A DNA stretch of 64,000 bases from Actinophytocola glycyrrhizae (GCF_042653545.1 NZ_JBHSIS010000024.1:124001-188000), one strand, 5' to 3'. Positions 35,074-43,405 are shown, counted from the first letter of the stretch. Made by a program: numbers and translations. The notes: generated by a model from the sequence alone, not told the origin.

Positions 35074-36165
35074 TCAACGGCTGGTCTTGGGCGAGAAGAT
35101 ACGGGCGACGATACGGGCGATCAGGTTGAGCAACATGACGATCAGGATCAGTGTCAGTGCCGCGGCCCACGCCCGGTCGTAGTTGATCGTGATGATGCTG
35201 TCCGGCCCTGGGGGCGCGAAGCCCTGGCTGTACTGGCGGTACACGAACACCGGCAGCGTCATCATCCGGCCGTCGAACAGGTCGAAGTTCGTCGAGTCGA
35301 CCACGCCCGCGACGATCAGCAGCGGCGCGGTCTCGCCGATCACGCGGGCGACCGCCAGCATGACGCCGGTGACGAGCCCCGCCGCCGCGGTGCGCAGCAC
35401 CACCTTCACCACGGTGAGCCACTTGGGCACCCCCAGCGCGTACGCGGCCTCCCGCAGCTCGTTCGGCACCAGCTTGAGCATCTCCTCGGACGCCCGCACC
35501 ACGACCGGGATCATCAGCACCGCCAGCGCGACCGACCCGGCCGCGCCCATCCGCACCCCGGGTCCGAAGAACAGCACGAACAGGGCGTAGGCGAACAGGC
35601 CCGCGACGATGGACGGGATGCCCGTCATCACGTCGACGAAGAACGTGATGCCCCGGCCGAGCTTGGTCTTCGGCCCGTACTCCACGAGGTAGATCGCGGT
35701 GAGCAGGCCGATCGGGACCGAGATGACGGTGGCGAACGCGGTGATCTCCAGCGTGCCCATGATCGCGTGGTAGGCGCCACCGGCGTCCATGCCGCCGTAC
35801 ACGCCGCGCAGCGTGGTGCTGAGGAAGTAGCCGTTGAACCGCTCGAAGCCGTTCTCCAGCACCGTCCACAGCAGGCTGACCAGCGGGATGACGGCGAGGC
35901 CGAACGCGCTGTACATCAGCGTCGTGGCGAGCCGGTCCCGGCCGGCCCTGGGACCCTCGACGACCGTCGTGAGCGCGAGGATCGACACGGCGTAGAGGAC
36001 GACGCCGAGGAACACGGCGAGCGGGATGCTGAACGAGCCGAAGACCGCGAGCAGTCCCGACACCACGGCGAACGCGAGCACCGCGACGCCGACCGGGGCG
36101 AACCTGGGCAGCTTCCCGGCGCTCAGGCCCGGGGAGACCAGCGGTTTCTGAGCGGTGGTGGTCAT
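35074..36165 (-). CDS. pstA: Phosphate ABC transporter permease PstA
   Basis: The 363-residue product has about eight membrane helices. The permease EAA-like loop is visible as LREAAYALGVPKWLTVVKVVLRTA. The first 110 residues hold two extra hydrophobic segments before the core domain. ATG 36165 overlaps the pstC TGA by one base. Forms the channel with PstC. Confidence 0.95.
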   Translation of the reverse strand: MTTTAQKPLVSPGLSAGKLPRFAPVGVAVLAFAVVSGLLAVFGSFSIPLAVFLGVVLYAVSILALTTVVEGPRAGRDRLATTLMYSAFGLAVIPLVSLLWTVLENGFERFNGYFLSTTLRGVYGGMDAGGAYHAIMGTLEITAFATVISVPIGLLTAIYLVEYGPKTKLGRGITFFVDVMTGIPSIVAGLFAYALFVLFFGPGVRMGAAGSVALAVLMIPVVVRASEEMLKLVPNELREAAYALGVPKWLTVVKVVLRTAAAGLVTGVMLAVARVIGETAPLLIVAGVVDSTNFDLFDGRMMTLPVFVYRQYSQGFAPPGPDSIITINYDRAWAAALTLILIVMLLNLIARIVARIFSPKTSR

Positions 36166-37160
36166 CAGTTCGCCCCAGAGAACTCGGCGCGCCTGGAGAC
36201 GATCCACCGCGCGATCATGTTGACGAGAAGGGTGATGGCGAACAGCACCAGGCCGGTGAAGATCAGCACGCTGACGCCGAGGCCGCTCGACTCGGGGAAC
36301 TGCAGGGCGATGTTCGCCGCGATGTTCTGCTGCTGGCCCGCCTTGAGGATGAAGAACGAGTAGAGGAACCCCGGGGAGAGCACCATCGCGACCGCCATGG
36401 TCTCGCCGAGGGCACGGCCGAGGCCGAGCATCGCGGCGCTGATGATGCCGGAGCGGCCGAACGGGAGCACCGACATGCGGATCATCTCCCAGCGGGTCGC
36501 GCCAAGCGCCAGCGCCGCCTCCTCGTGCAGGGTCGGTGTCTGGAGGAACACCTCGCGGGACACCGCGGTGATGATCGGCAGGATCATCACGGCCAGCACG
36601 ATGCCCGCGGTCAGCACGGTGCGCGGCGGGCTGGCGGCGGGCCCCTCGAAGATGGGGATGAAGCCGAGGTACTCGCTCAGCCATTCGAAGACGGGGAACA
36701 TGTGGGGCATCAGCCACAGCGCGCCCCACAGGCCGTACACGACGCTCGGGATGGCGGCGAGCAGGTCGATGACGTAGCCGAACGCCTGCGCGAGCTTGCG
36801 CGGCGCGTAGTGCGAGATGAACAACGCGACCCCGATGGCGACCGGTGTCGCGATGATCAACGCGATCATCGCCGCGAGGACGGTGCCGAAGACCAGCGGG
36901 CCGACGTAGTCGAGGAGGGAGTCCCCCTCCGTGACCCAGTGGACCGATTCCGAGAGCTCCTCGGAGGGGGTGCTGATCGCCGGCCACGCCTCGGTCACCA
37001 GGAAGACGGCGACCGCGGCGAGGATCACCAGGATGAGCACACCGGCGGCCTTCGCGGCGCCGCTGAAGATCACGTCACCTGGTCGCCGGGGTGCCCGTGG
37101 TTGTTTGCCCTGCCGCATCGGCGGCAAGGGCTTGGCCTTCGGTTCGCCCGTGGTGGTCAC
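36165..37160 (-). CDS. pstC: Phosphate ABC transporter permease PstC
   Basis: The 331-residue product has a basic N-terminal tail followed by six membrane helices. The EAA loop reads LHEEAALALGATRWEMIRMSVLPFG. Typical PstC features such as VVYGLWGALWLMP are present. It is translationally linked to pstA. The 112-nt gap from pstS contains a strong hairpin. Confidence 0.95.
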   Translation of the reverse strand: MTTTGEPKAKPLPPMRQGKQPRAPRRPGDVIFSGAAKAAGVLILVILAAVAVFLVTEAWPAISTPSEELSESVHWVTEGDSLLDYVGPLVFGTVLAAMIALIIATPVAIGVALFISHYAPRKLAQAFGYVIDLLAAIPSVVYGLWGALWLMPHMFPVFEWLSEYLGFIPIFEGPAASPPRTVLTAGIVLAVMILPIITAVSREVFLQTPTLHEEAALALGATRWEMIRMSVLPFGRSGIISAAMLGLGRALGETMAVAMVLSPGFLYSFFILKAGQQQNIAANIALQFPESSGLGVSVLIFTGLVLFAITLLVNMIARWIVSRRAEFSGAN

Positions 37161-37198
37161 AGTGGGTTCTCCGGTAACGGGAAGGGTCGGACCGCACC

Positions 37199-37231
37199 GG
37201 GCGGGCGACCACCGGTGGTGGTCACCCGCCC
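37199..37231 (-). terminator. Intra-operon hairpin between pstS and pstC
   Basis: GGGCGGGCGACCACC (37199-37213) pairs with 37217-37231 with one mismatch and a GGT loop. It lies 41 nt downstream of the pstS stop. It is likely to attenuate read-through or protect the pstS 3' end, giving more PstS than membrane components. Confidence 0.6.
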
Positions 37232-37272
37232 TGTCGCGCAGACCATGACAGCTGGTCCGTCGAGATTCTTCG

Positions 37273-38382
37273 TCAGACCTTCATCGCCTCGAGCGCGGCC
37301 TCGACATCCGCACGCAGCGTGTCGGAGATCGGCGCCGAACCGGCCGCACCGGAAGCGGCCTCCTGGCCCTCCTGGCTCGCGACGTGGCTGACGAACGCCT
37401 TCACGAGCTCACCCTTGCCGGCCATGTTGGCCTTGGCGTTGGTGTAGTCGCTGCAGACCACGAGGTAGGAGACCAGCACGATCGGGTAGGTGCCCTCGGC
37501 GGTGGTGTCGCGCTGCAGCTCGATGGCCAGGTCGTGCTCGACCCCGCCCTCGGCCTTCGGCGACTCGTCGACGACCTTGGCCGCCGCGTCCGCCGAGTAC
37601 TCCACGAACTGCTCGCCGACCTTGACCTTGGCCACGCCGAGGTTGCCTGCCTGGCTCGCGTCCGCGTAGCCGATGGTGCCCTGGCCACCCTGGACGGTCT
37701 GCACGACGCCGGAGGTGCCCTGCGCGGACTGGCTGCCGCTCACCGGCCAGTCACCACTGGGCTCGTGCGGCCACGCGTCGCCTGCGGCGGCGGCCAGGTA
37801 CTCGGTGAAGTTCTCCGTGGTGCCCGACTCGTCGGACCGGTTCACCGGGGTGACCGCCAGGTCGGGCAGGTTCGCGCCCGGGTTGTCCGCGGCGATCGCC
37901 GGGTCGTTCCACTTCTTGATCTTCTGGTCGAAGATCCCCGCGATGGTGGCGGGCGAGAGCTGCAGCCCGTCCACGCCCTCGATGTTGTAGACGACCGCGA
38001 TGGGGCTGATGTAGAGCGGCAGGTGGATGGCGTCGCTGCCGCAGGACTCCTTGGCGGCGGCCCGCTCCTCTTCGTCCATGACCGCGTCGGTGCCCGCGAA
38101 CGCGACCGCGCCCTCACCGAACTGTGTACGCCCGCCGCCGGAGCCGACCGGGTCGTAGCTGACGGTGACGTCCGGGTTGTTCGACCCGAACCCGGACCGC
38201 CACGCGTTCATGGCGGCTTCCTGCGAGCTCGCACCGGCGCCTGCGAGCTCACCGGAAAGGTTGCTGTCCGAACCGCCGTCGTTGCTCCCGGAGGAGGTCT
38301 CGGGGTCGGAGCCGCAGGCCGTGAGCGCCACTGCGCTGGCAGTGACAAGGGCCGCGAGGCGGCCGTAGCGGATGCGCTTCAC
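37273..38382 (-). CDS. pstS: Phosphate-binding lipoprotein PstS
   Basis: The product is 369 residues from GTG 38382 (GAGAGGA 5 nt upstream). It has a lipoprotein signal with lipobox LTAC (Cys23) and a Ser/Asp/Gly linker. The PBP-like phosphate-binding fold has GAGASSQEAAMNAWRSGF, YDPVGSGGGRTQF, FAGTDAVM and VNRSDESGTTENFTEYL, which hold the phosphate-contacting Ser, Asp, Arg and Thr. It captures phosphate at the cell surface for PstCAB. A PHO box lies about 110 nt upstream. Confidence 0.96.
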   Translation of the reverse strand: MKRIRYGRLAALVTASAVALTACGSDPETSSGSNDGGSDSNLSGELAGAGASSQEAAMNAWRSGFGSNNPDVTVSYDPVGSGGGRTQFGEGAVAFAGTDAVMDEEERAAAKESCGSDAIHLPLYISPIAVVYNIEGVDGLQLSPATIAGIFDQKIKKWNDPAIAADNPGANLPDLAVTPVNRSDESGTTENFTEYLAAAAGDAWPHEPSGDWPVSGSQSAQGTSGVVQTVQGGQGTIGYADASQAGNLGVAKVKVGEQFVEYSADAAAKVVDESPKAEGGVEHDLAIELQRDTTAEGTYPIVLVSYLVVCSDYTNAKANMAGKGELVKAFVSHVASQEGQEAASGAAGSAPISDTLRADVEAALEAMKV

Positions 38383-38492
38383 TTGGTCCTCTCGGAATGT
38401 GTCGATTTCACAAGTCCGTGCGCCCACTAGAAGTACTCCCGACGGCACGCACGGCGCGGACGCTAAAGAAGCGGAATGGACACATCCGGGTA

Positions 38493-38514
38493 TTGAGGTA
38501 AACAACAGGTGAAC
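38493..38514 (-). promoter_or_regulatory. PHO box upstream of pstS
   Basis: Read on the minus strand there are two adjacent 11-bp repeats, GTTCACCTGTT and GTTTACCTCAA, matching the PhoP direct-repeat consensus. They lie 111-132 nt upstream of the pstS start. Confidence 0.7.
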
Positions 38515-38562
38515 AAGCCCAGATTGTGACCTTTGTTGCTTCCCGTGACGGTGATTGTCCTA

Positions 38563-39426
38563 TTACCGCTGGTAGGCGACGTTGGTGTATCTGAGAGTGA
38601 AACCCAATCGCCGGTACACGGCGAGCGCGGGCGCGTTGTCGGACTCGACGTACAGGATGATCTCCGGGACGCCGCGTGCACGCAGGTGATGCAGCCCGGC
38701 CAGCGTCAACGCCCGCCCGAGCCCACCGCCCTGCGCGTCCGGGTGGATGCCGACGACGTAGACCTCACCGGTGCCGTCCGGGTGCACCTTGGTCCAGTGA
38801 AACCCGACGACTTCCCCGTTCTCGTCGACGGCGAGGAAAAAGCCGGCCGGGTCGAACCAGGCTTCCTTTTCGGCGGCCACCACGTCGGCGACGGTGAGCA
38901 TGCCCTGCTCGGGATGCCAGTCGAAAGCGGCCTTGTTGACGTCGACCATGGCCTGCTCGTCGCGACCGGGCACGAACGTGCGCAGCGTGACCCCCTCCCG
39001 CGGCCGCGTCTGCTCCGGCAGCTCCACCGCGTTGTCGAGCCGCATCTGGAACAGCTCACGAACCCTGGCGAGGTCCTTGGCGGCGGCGATCCGCGCCGCA
39101 CCGGGGTGGTCCCGGTGGGACCACAGGCGCAGCGGGCTGTCGATGGTCAGCACCTCGTCGACCAGCGCGGTACCCACCCCCCGCCGCCGGTGCCCGGGAT
39201 GCACGAAGAGCTCGACGATCCGGTTGCCCAGCGAGTCACCCCGGACGTCGACGTGCGCGTACCCGGCCGTGGCGCCCCCGTCCCGGGCGAGGAGATGCCG
39301 CCCGGACCGGAACTCGGCCGGCACTCCACCGTCAGCGGGTGTGTCGGGGACTCCGTCCTCGGCACGCACAGCGGCCAGCAGCCCGGGAACGGTGTCGTCG
39401 GCGTCGTCCTGCCAAATCAGCTCCAC
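38563..39426 (-). CDS. mshD: Mycothiol synthase (double GNAT acetyltransferase)
   Basis: This 287-residue two-domain GNAT protein acetylates Cys-GlcN-Ins in the last step of mycothiol synthesis. The N-domain has FVHPGHRRRGVGTAL; the C-domain has the better acetyl-CoA site (GIHPDAQGGGLGRALTL) and the MshD-typical HPEQGMLT, EAWFDPAGFFLA and GFHWTKVHPD. GTG 39426 aligns with the start of known MshD; the open frame continues upstream into an intergenic repeat and is not used. Its neighbours glnR and pst match M. tuberculosis Rv0818-Rv0820. Confidence 0.95.
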   Translation of the reverse strand: MELIWQDDADDTVPGLLAAVRAEDGVPDTPADGGVPAEFRSGRHLLARDGGATAGYAHVDVRGDSLGNRIVELFVHPGHRRRGVGTALVDEVLTIDSPLRLWSHRDHPGAARIAAAKDLARVRELFQMRLDNAVELPEQTRPREGVTLRTFVPGRDEQAMVDVNKAAFDWHPEQGMLTVADVVAAEKEAWFDPAGFFLAVDENGEVVGFHWTKVHPDGTGEVYVVGIHPDAQGGGLGRALTLAGLHHLRARGVPEIILYVESDNAPALAVYRRLGFTLRYTNVAYQR

Positions 39427-39470
39427 ACGAAGACCGTACCGGGACACCACCCGACCTGCGGCCCGCACAA

Positions 39471-39532
39471 GTGCCGTCAATGGGCCGTTCAGGGCGCCCA
39501 GCGCCCTGAACGCGCCTTTCAGGGCATCGCCA
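39471..39532. repeat. Palindromic intergenic repeat, copy B
   Basis: The segment reads GTGCCGTCAATGGGCCGTTC, then AGGGCGCCCAGCGCCCTGAA, then CGCGCCTTTCAGGGCATCGC. It is nearly identical to copy A at 30620. It fills the gap between glnR (stop 39541) and mshD (start 39426) and can form a hairpin that would end the glnR transcript. Confidence 0.75.
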
Positions 39533-39540
39533 GGCGGGAG

Positions 39541-40263
39541 TCAGTTGACTTCGAGCGGCTTGTTGGCGGGGTCGGCGGCGGAATGCGACGCCTTCGGGGG
39601 TTGCACGAACTTGTAGCCGACGTTGCGCACGGTGCCGATCATCTGCTCGTGCTCGGTGCCGAGCTTCGCGCGCAGACGCCGGACGTGGACGTCGACCGTC
39701 CTGGTGCCGCCGAAGAAGTCGTAGCCCCACACCTCCTGCAGCAGCTGCGCGCGGGTGAACACCCGGCCCGCGTGCTGCGCGAGGTACTTGAGCAGCTCGA
39801 ACTCCTTGTAGGTCAGGTCGAGCGGGCGCCCGCGCAGCCGCGCCATGTAGGTCGCCTCGTCGATCACCAGCTCGCCGAGCCGCAGGGCGCCGTCGGCACC
39901 CGGGGCACCGGCGGGACCGCGTGAGGTCAGTAGACGCAGCCGGGCGTCCACCTCCGCGGGACCCGCGGTCGGCAGCAGGATGTCATCGACACGCCACTCC
40001 GAGTTCACGGCCACGAGACCGCCCTCGTTGACGATGGCGATGACCGGCGCGCTGTCGCCACCGCTGGTGAGCAGCCTGCAGAGGCTCTTCGCGGCGGCGA
40101 GGTCGGTCCGTGCGTCGACCAGCACGACGTCCCGGGACCCGGCCTCGAGGAGGGCGGTGACCTCGGGCGCCTGGGTGCGCACGTGGTGGGGCAGCAACAT
40201 CAGTGACGGCACCACCGAGCCCGGCGTTGGGTCCGCGGTGAGCAGCAGCAGGTCGAGGCTCAT
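39541..40263 (-). CDS. glnR: Nitrogen regulator GlnR (orphan OmpR-type)
   Basis: The 240-residue product has an atypical receiver domain: the Asp in VVLVDARTD is kept, but the acidic pocket at the N-terminus (LLLLTADPTPG) and the usual Lys are missing, as in GlnR. The winged-helix domain reads LTYKEFELLKYLAQHAGRVF and ends TVRNVGYKFV. GlnR is the global regulator of nitrogen genes in actinomycetes. The divergent lmeA and downstream mshD match the M. tuberculosis order. No kinase is adjacent, as expected. Confidence 0.93.
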   Translation of the reverse strand: MSLDLLLLTADPTPGSVVPSLMLLPHHVRTQAPEVTALLEAGSRDVVLVDARTDLAAAKSLCRLLTSGGDSAPVIAIVNEGGLVAVNSEWRVDDILLPTAGPAEVDARLRLLTSRGPAGAPGADGALRLGELVIDEATYMARLRGRPLDLTYKEFELLKYLAQHAGRVFTRAQLLQEVWGYDFFGGTRTVDVHVRRLRAKLGTEHEQMIGTVRNVGYKFVQPPKASHSAADPANKPLEVN

Positions 40264-40336
40264 CAGGCCCGCCTCTCTGGATACGCTCCGTGGCTTTCCG
40301 GAAGAATAGCGGGTGTGGTGAGCGAATGTCCTGGTC

Positions 40337-40425
40337 GTGACACCTGCGTCACACGTCTGCACCAACCTTGGAGCGATGGTGTGAGACTGGCGGGACTGAT
40401 GTTGCGCCGGAAACATGAACGTAAC
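40337..40425. promoter_or_regulatory. Candidate GlnR half-boxes in the glnR-lmeA gap
   Basis: GTGAC-N6-GTCAC (40337-40352) and GAAAC-N6-GTAAC (40410-40425) resemble parts of the GlnR box (gTnAC-N6-GaAAC repeated). Neither forms a complete box. They lie in the 293-nt divergent region and could serve glnR autoregulation. Tentative. Confidence 0.3.
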
Positions 40426-40556
40426 GTGACCGCCGCCCTCGTACCTCCCGCCGCGGTCGGGATCCTCGGCCGTAGCGCCCCCACCCCGGTGCCGCCCGTG
40501 CACACGACCGGGGATCATTACCGACTTCACACCGACACCAGAGAGCGATTGGCAGT

Positions 40557-41444
40557 ATGACCACGATGACGCAGACACCGGCCCATCCCGCGCCTCGCAA
40601 GCGCAGGAAGGCCGTCCGCAGACTCGTCGTCACCTTCGTCGTGCTGCTCGGGTTGCTGGTCGTCGCGGACTTCGGCGCCGCGGCCGTGTTCGAGTACCAG
40701 GTGTCGAAGCGGGCCCGCGAGCAGTTCCACCTCACCGACGACCCCGCGGTCAAGGTCGGCGGCTTCTCGTTCCTGGCGCAGGCGATCTCCGGCGAGTACG
40801 GCCACGTCATGATCGACGCGAAGGGCGTGCCGGTCGAGGACACCCTGCGCGACCTCGAGGTGCACATCGAGCTGCGGGGCGTGCAGGCGCCGCTGTCCGA
40901 CCTGGTGTCCGGCTCGCTGCGGGAGGTCAAGGTCCGGGAGGTCGAGGGCCAGGTCAAGGTGAAGGCCTCGGACGTGAACCGCGCGGTCGCCGAGAACAAG
41001 AGCCCGGCGGTCCGGTCCATCACGAACCTCACGATCGACCCGGTCAGCGAGCAGGACGTCGCCACCAACCCCGACGACCGCACCGACACCGAGCAGGAGG
41101 CCGCCGAGCGCGCGGCGGACGCGGAGATCGAGGACACCACGGCGGGTACCCGGATCTGCGCCACGATCGACCTCGCGGGCGAGGAGACCGAGCTGTGCAC
41201 GTTCGGCATCATCTCGCTGGTCGACGCGAAGATGACCTTCACGCCCGGCCGCCTCGAACTGCGGAACTCGGTGCTCGGCGCCAGCGAATTGCCCCCGGTC
41301 CTCGACGCGACCGTCAAGCAGGCGCTGACCTTCACCCTCGACCCCGGTGAGCTGCCGTTCACCGTCACGCCGACGGCGGTCACCGTGGATTCCGGCATGC
41401 TGTCGGTGAAGGGCACCGCGAGCGACGTGGTGCTGGGCAGCTAG
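40557..41444 (+). CDS. lmeA: LmeA-type DUF2993 phospholipid-binding protein
   Basis: The 295-residue product has an N-terminal membrane anchor (about 21-45, after a basic stretch) and an extracytoplasmic DUF2993 domain with repeated amphipathic strands (VKVREVEGQVKVKASDVNRAV; TVTPTAVTVDSGMLSVKGTA). In mycobacteria LmeA (Rv0817c) binds phosphatidylinositol lipids and supports lipoarabinomannan mannan elongation. An acidic insertion (about 160-200) is lineage-specific. The ATG at 40557 has no clear Shine-Dalgarno; a second ATG is 9 nt downstream. Synteny with glnR supports the symbol. Confidence 0.85.
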   Translation: MTTMTQTPAHPAPRKRRKAVRRLVVTFVVLLGLLVVADFGAAAVFEYQVSKRAREQFHLTDDPAVKVGGFSFLAQAISGEYGHVMIDAKGVPVEDTLRDLEVHIELRGVQAPLSDLVSGSLREVKVREVEGQVKVKASDVNRAVAENKSPAVRSITNLTIDPVSEQDVATNPDDRTDTEQEAAERAADAEIEDTTAGTRICATIDLAGEETELCTFGIISLVDAKMTFTPGRLELRNSVLGASELPPVLDATVKQALTFTLDPGELPFTVTPTAVTVDSGMLSVKGTASDVVLGS

Positions 41445-41549
41445 TAGCGAGCTCCGGAGTCAGCCGCGGTTGGTGTTGTGGGTTTGTCCTCGCCGGACGG
41501 GCAGGTCTCGGGGGTGGCGGAGGGGCGGGTCGGCTGCGGCTGGGTTCGG

Positions 41550-41687
41550 GTCTGCCTGCCATCCCGTCGACCTCCCCGGGGCTATCACACCGCGCCAAGG
41601 GGGCCTTTTCCGCATGTTGTGATTCGGGTGTTTGGCCCCCCTTGACACGGTGTGATCGGGCTTCGCCAGGTCGACGGGATGGCAGGG
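41550..41687. repeat. Long imperfect inverted repeat, about 55-bp arms
   Basis: The left arm contains TGCCATCCCGTCGACCT and ATCACACCGCGCCAAGG. The right arm contains their complements as AGGTCGACGGGATGGCA and CTTGACACGGTGTGAT. The arms end in GGGGGCC/GGCCCCCC around a loop of about 30 nt. It is an element-sized palindrome after lmeA. It could terminate transcription or be a MITE relic. Confidence 0.7.
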
Positions 41688-41784
41688 AGCCCCTTTCGGG
41701 TGGGCTTGCGCCACCGTCGGTGTTGCGTGGGCCTGGCCCCGCTTCGCGGGGGCCGGGCGCGGAGCGCCCTGGTTTTGGTGCTGT

Positions 41785-41905
41785 GAAAGGCGCGTTGACG
41801 GCATCGGCGGTGCCGTCAAAGGGCCTTTTACGGCGCTCAGTGCCGTCAATGGGCCGTTCACGGCGTCGGGTGTGCCGTCAATGGGCCGTTCACGGCAGCT
41901 TTGTC
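41785..41905. repeat. Tandem copies of the GTGCCGTCAATGGGCCGTT repeat (copy C cluster)
   Basis: GTGCCGTCAAAGGGCC, GTGCCGTCAATGGGCCGTTC and GTGCCGTCAATGGGCCGTTC occur about 32-45 nt apart, preceded by a TGAAAGGCGCGTTGACGGCA unit. They are variants of the dispersed palindromic family seen at 30620, 39471, 49734 and 58768, here with GACGGC/CACGGC replacing CAGGGC. Confidence 0.75.
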
Positions 41906-41916
41906 GCGGTGGTCGT

Positions 41917-42198
41917 TCAGAGCCAGACCAGGCGTGCCTGGATGTGCTCGCCCCGGCTGAACCAGCGCACCGCGCTCTCCGGTGACCGCAGGCTGAGGTG
42001 CGTGCCGGGCGTGGCTCCGACGACCTCGGTGCTGTTCTCGAAGGCCATGCCCCACGCGGCGATCCGCCCGTCGACGCGGTCCCCGAGTTCCTGCACGAGC
42101 GCGAAGAAGCGCGGTGCCTCCTCGGCGACCATCTCCGACATCAGTTGGGCGAACTCCTCCTCGCCACACATGGCTGGCAGCTTGTCGTCGGCTAGCAT
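41917..42198 (-). CDS. Small hypothetical protein divergent from an XRE regulator
   Basis: The product is 93 residues from ATG 42198 (GGAGG 6 nt upstream). It is mostly helical with an acidic first half (EEEFAQLMSEMVAEEAPRFFALVQE) and a strand-rich end (VRWFSRGEHIQARLVWL). No signal peptide. It is divergent from an XRE/DUF397 pair; such pairs in actinomycetes often have a third small partner, and I infer it belongs to that module. Family not recognised. Confidence 0.65.
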   Translation of the reverse strand: MLADDKLPAMCGEEEFAQLMSEMVAEEAPRFFALVQELGDRVDGRIAAWGMAFENSTEVVGATPGTHLSLRSPESAVRWFSRGEHIQARLVWL

Positions 42199-42336
42199 CT
42201 GAACCTCCGCGTGACGTGGGCAAACGGTGAAAGGCAAGCCCCAGAGTGCAGATGGAAGTCCGGCTTCGAAAGCGAACTTCCGGATGTTCGCCGGATCGGG
42301 CTACACCGTGTTACACGCCCCGTGGAGGAATGTGAA

Positions 42337-43221
42337 ATGTCCGAGTCAAGTCCCGCCGGGTCGGCCGTGCGGCGCTGGCAGCTGACCGAGACGCTGCGGC
42401 AGTTGCGCGAGCAGGCCGGGCTGACGTCCGACCAGACGATCGCGAAGCTGCGGGAGAGCGGCGGCAAGTGGTCGCGCCCGAAGCTGTCGCGGATCGAGAA
42501 CCGCGAGCAGGGGGTGCGGTCGCGGGAGGTCGAGCAGTTGCTCGACGTCTACGAGGTGACCGACCAGTCGCTGCGGGACTGGCTGATCGAGCTGGCCGCC
42601 ACCCCACGCGAACGCGGCCTCGCCCTCGACATCCGCAAGCACCTCCCCGAGGAACTCCACCGGTTCCTGGACTGGGAGGCGGCGCTGGTCGCCCGCCGCC
42701 AGTTCGAAACGTTGCTCGTGCCCGGCCTGCTCCAGACCGCGGACTATGCCCGCGCCCTGATCACCGGCATCGAAATGAACCTGCCAGAAGACGACGTGGA
42801 ACGGCGCGTCGTCGCGCGCCTGGCGCGGCAGCGCATCCTCTCCCGCGCGAACCCGCCTCGCCTCCACGCCATCATCGACGTCGGCGTGCTGGAGCGGCCC
42901 GTCGGCGGGCCTCGCATCATGCGCGACCAACTCCGCCGGTTGTCGGAGGCGATCGAGACCCCGAACATCACGATCCAGGTGCTGCCCAAGGAGGTGGGCG
43001 CGAGCCCGGCCTTGGAAGGGCCGTTCTCGATCCTGAGTCTGCCCGAGCCGGTTCCCGACATCGGCTACGTCGAAGGATCCCCTCGTCCGGTCTACTTCGA
43101 GGACCGCGACAGCGTCCGCAAATACGTCCTCCGCTTCGGTACGCTGACCCAGCAAGCGCTCTCGCAGAAGAAGTCAGCGAAGTTGCTCGCCGACATGGCC
43201 GAGAGCTACGCCCGCGCGTGA
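42337..43221 (+). CDS. XRE-family regulator with DUF5753 (WhiJ-type)
   Basis: The product is 294 residues from ATG 42337 (GGAGG 8 nt upstream). An N-terminal helix-turn-helix (about 15-70; LRQLREQAGLTSDQTIAKL, KLSRIENREQG) is followed by a DUF5753 ligand-type domain (about 105-285; LVPGLLQTADYARALI, VERRVVARLARQRIL, YFEDRDSVRKYVLRFGTL). This is the WhiJ-like family, numerous in filamentous actinomycetes and usually paired with a DUF397 protein, as here 13 nt downstream. Confidence 0.93.
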   Translation: MSESSPAGSAVRRWQLTETLRQLREQAGLTSDQTIAKLRESGGKWSRPKLSRIENREQGVRSREVEQLLDVYEVTDQSLRDWLIELAATPRERGLALDIRKHLPEELHRFLDWEAALVARRQFETLLVPGLLQTADYARALITGIEMNLPEDDVERRVVARLARQRILSRANPPRLHAIIDVGVLERPVGGPRIMRDQLRRLSEAIETPNITIQVLPKEVGASPALEGPFSILSLPEPVPDIGYVEGSPRPVYFEDRDSVRKYVLRFGTLTQQALSQKKSAKLLADMAESYARA

Positions 43222-43234
43222 AGAGGTCCCGGAC

Positions 43235-43405
43235 ATGGTGTGGCGCAAGAGCAGCTTCTCCGGCGGCGGAAGCGCCAGCGGCGGGGACTGTGTCGAGGTG
43301 GCGATCCCTCAGTCCGGACGGCTGCACATCCGGGACAGCAAGAACCCGGCTGCCGCGCTGCGTGTGACCAGCGAATTCCTCTCCTGGGTGAAGCGTCCCA
43401 CCTAG
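43235..43405 (+). CDS. DUF397 protein
   Basis: The 56-residue protein begins MVWRKSSFSGGGSASGGDCVEVA and has the DUF397 pattern W-R-K-S-S-x-S, then C-V-E-V-A, then IRDSKNP and a C-terminal F-x-x-W-V-K. ATG 43235 follows AAGAGG and lies 13 nt after the XRE gene. DUF397 proteins (BldB-related partners) bind or modulate the XRE regulator. Short but unmistakable. Confidence 0.92.
   Translation: MVWRKSSFSGGGSASGGDCVEVAIPQSGRLHIRDSKNPAAALRVTSEFLSWVKRPT

Larger units (their letters stand above)
41445..41916. other. 472-nt intergenic region holding two repeat structures
   Basis: No credible gene lies between lmeA and the small minus-strand gene. The left part contains a long inverted repeat (41550-41687) and the right part direct repeats (about 41785-41905). 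Open frames here are short, lack ribosome sites and cross the repeats. Confidence 0.75.

Noticed and set aside
38383..38505. 41-residue N-terminal extension of PstS
   Set aside because: It would place the lipoprotein signal internally and runs towards the PHO box. GTG 38382 has GAGAGGA at good spacing.
40349..40385. TCACAC...GTGTGA inverted repeat between glnR and lmeA as an operator
   Set aside because: The arms are only 6-7 bp with about 24 nt between them, which is expected by chance in this composition.
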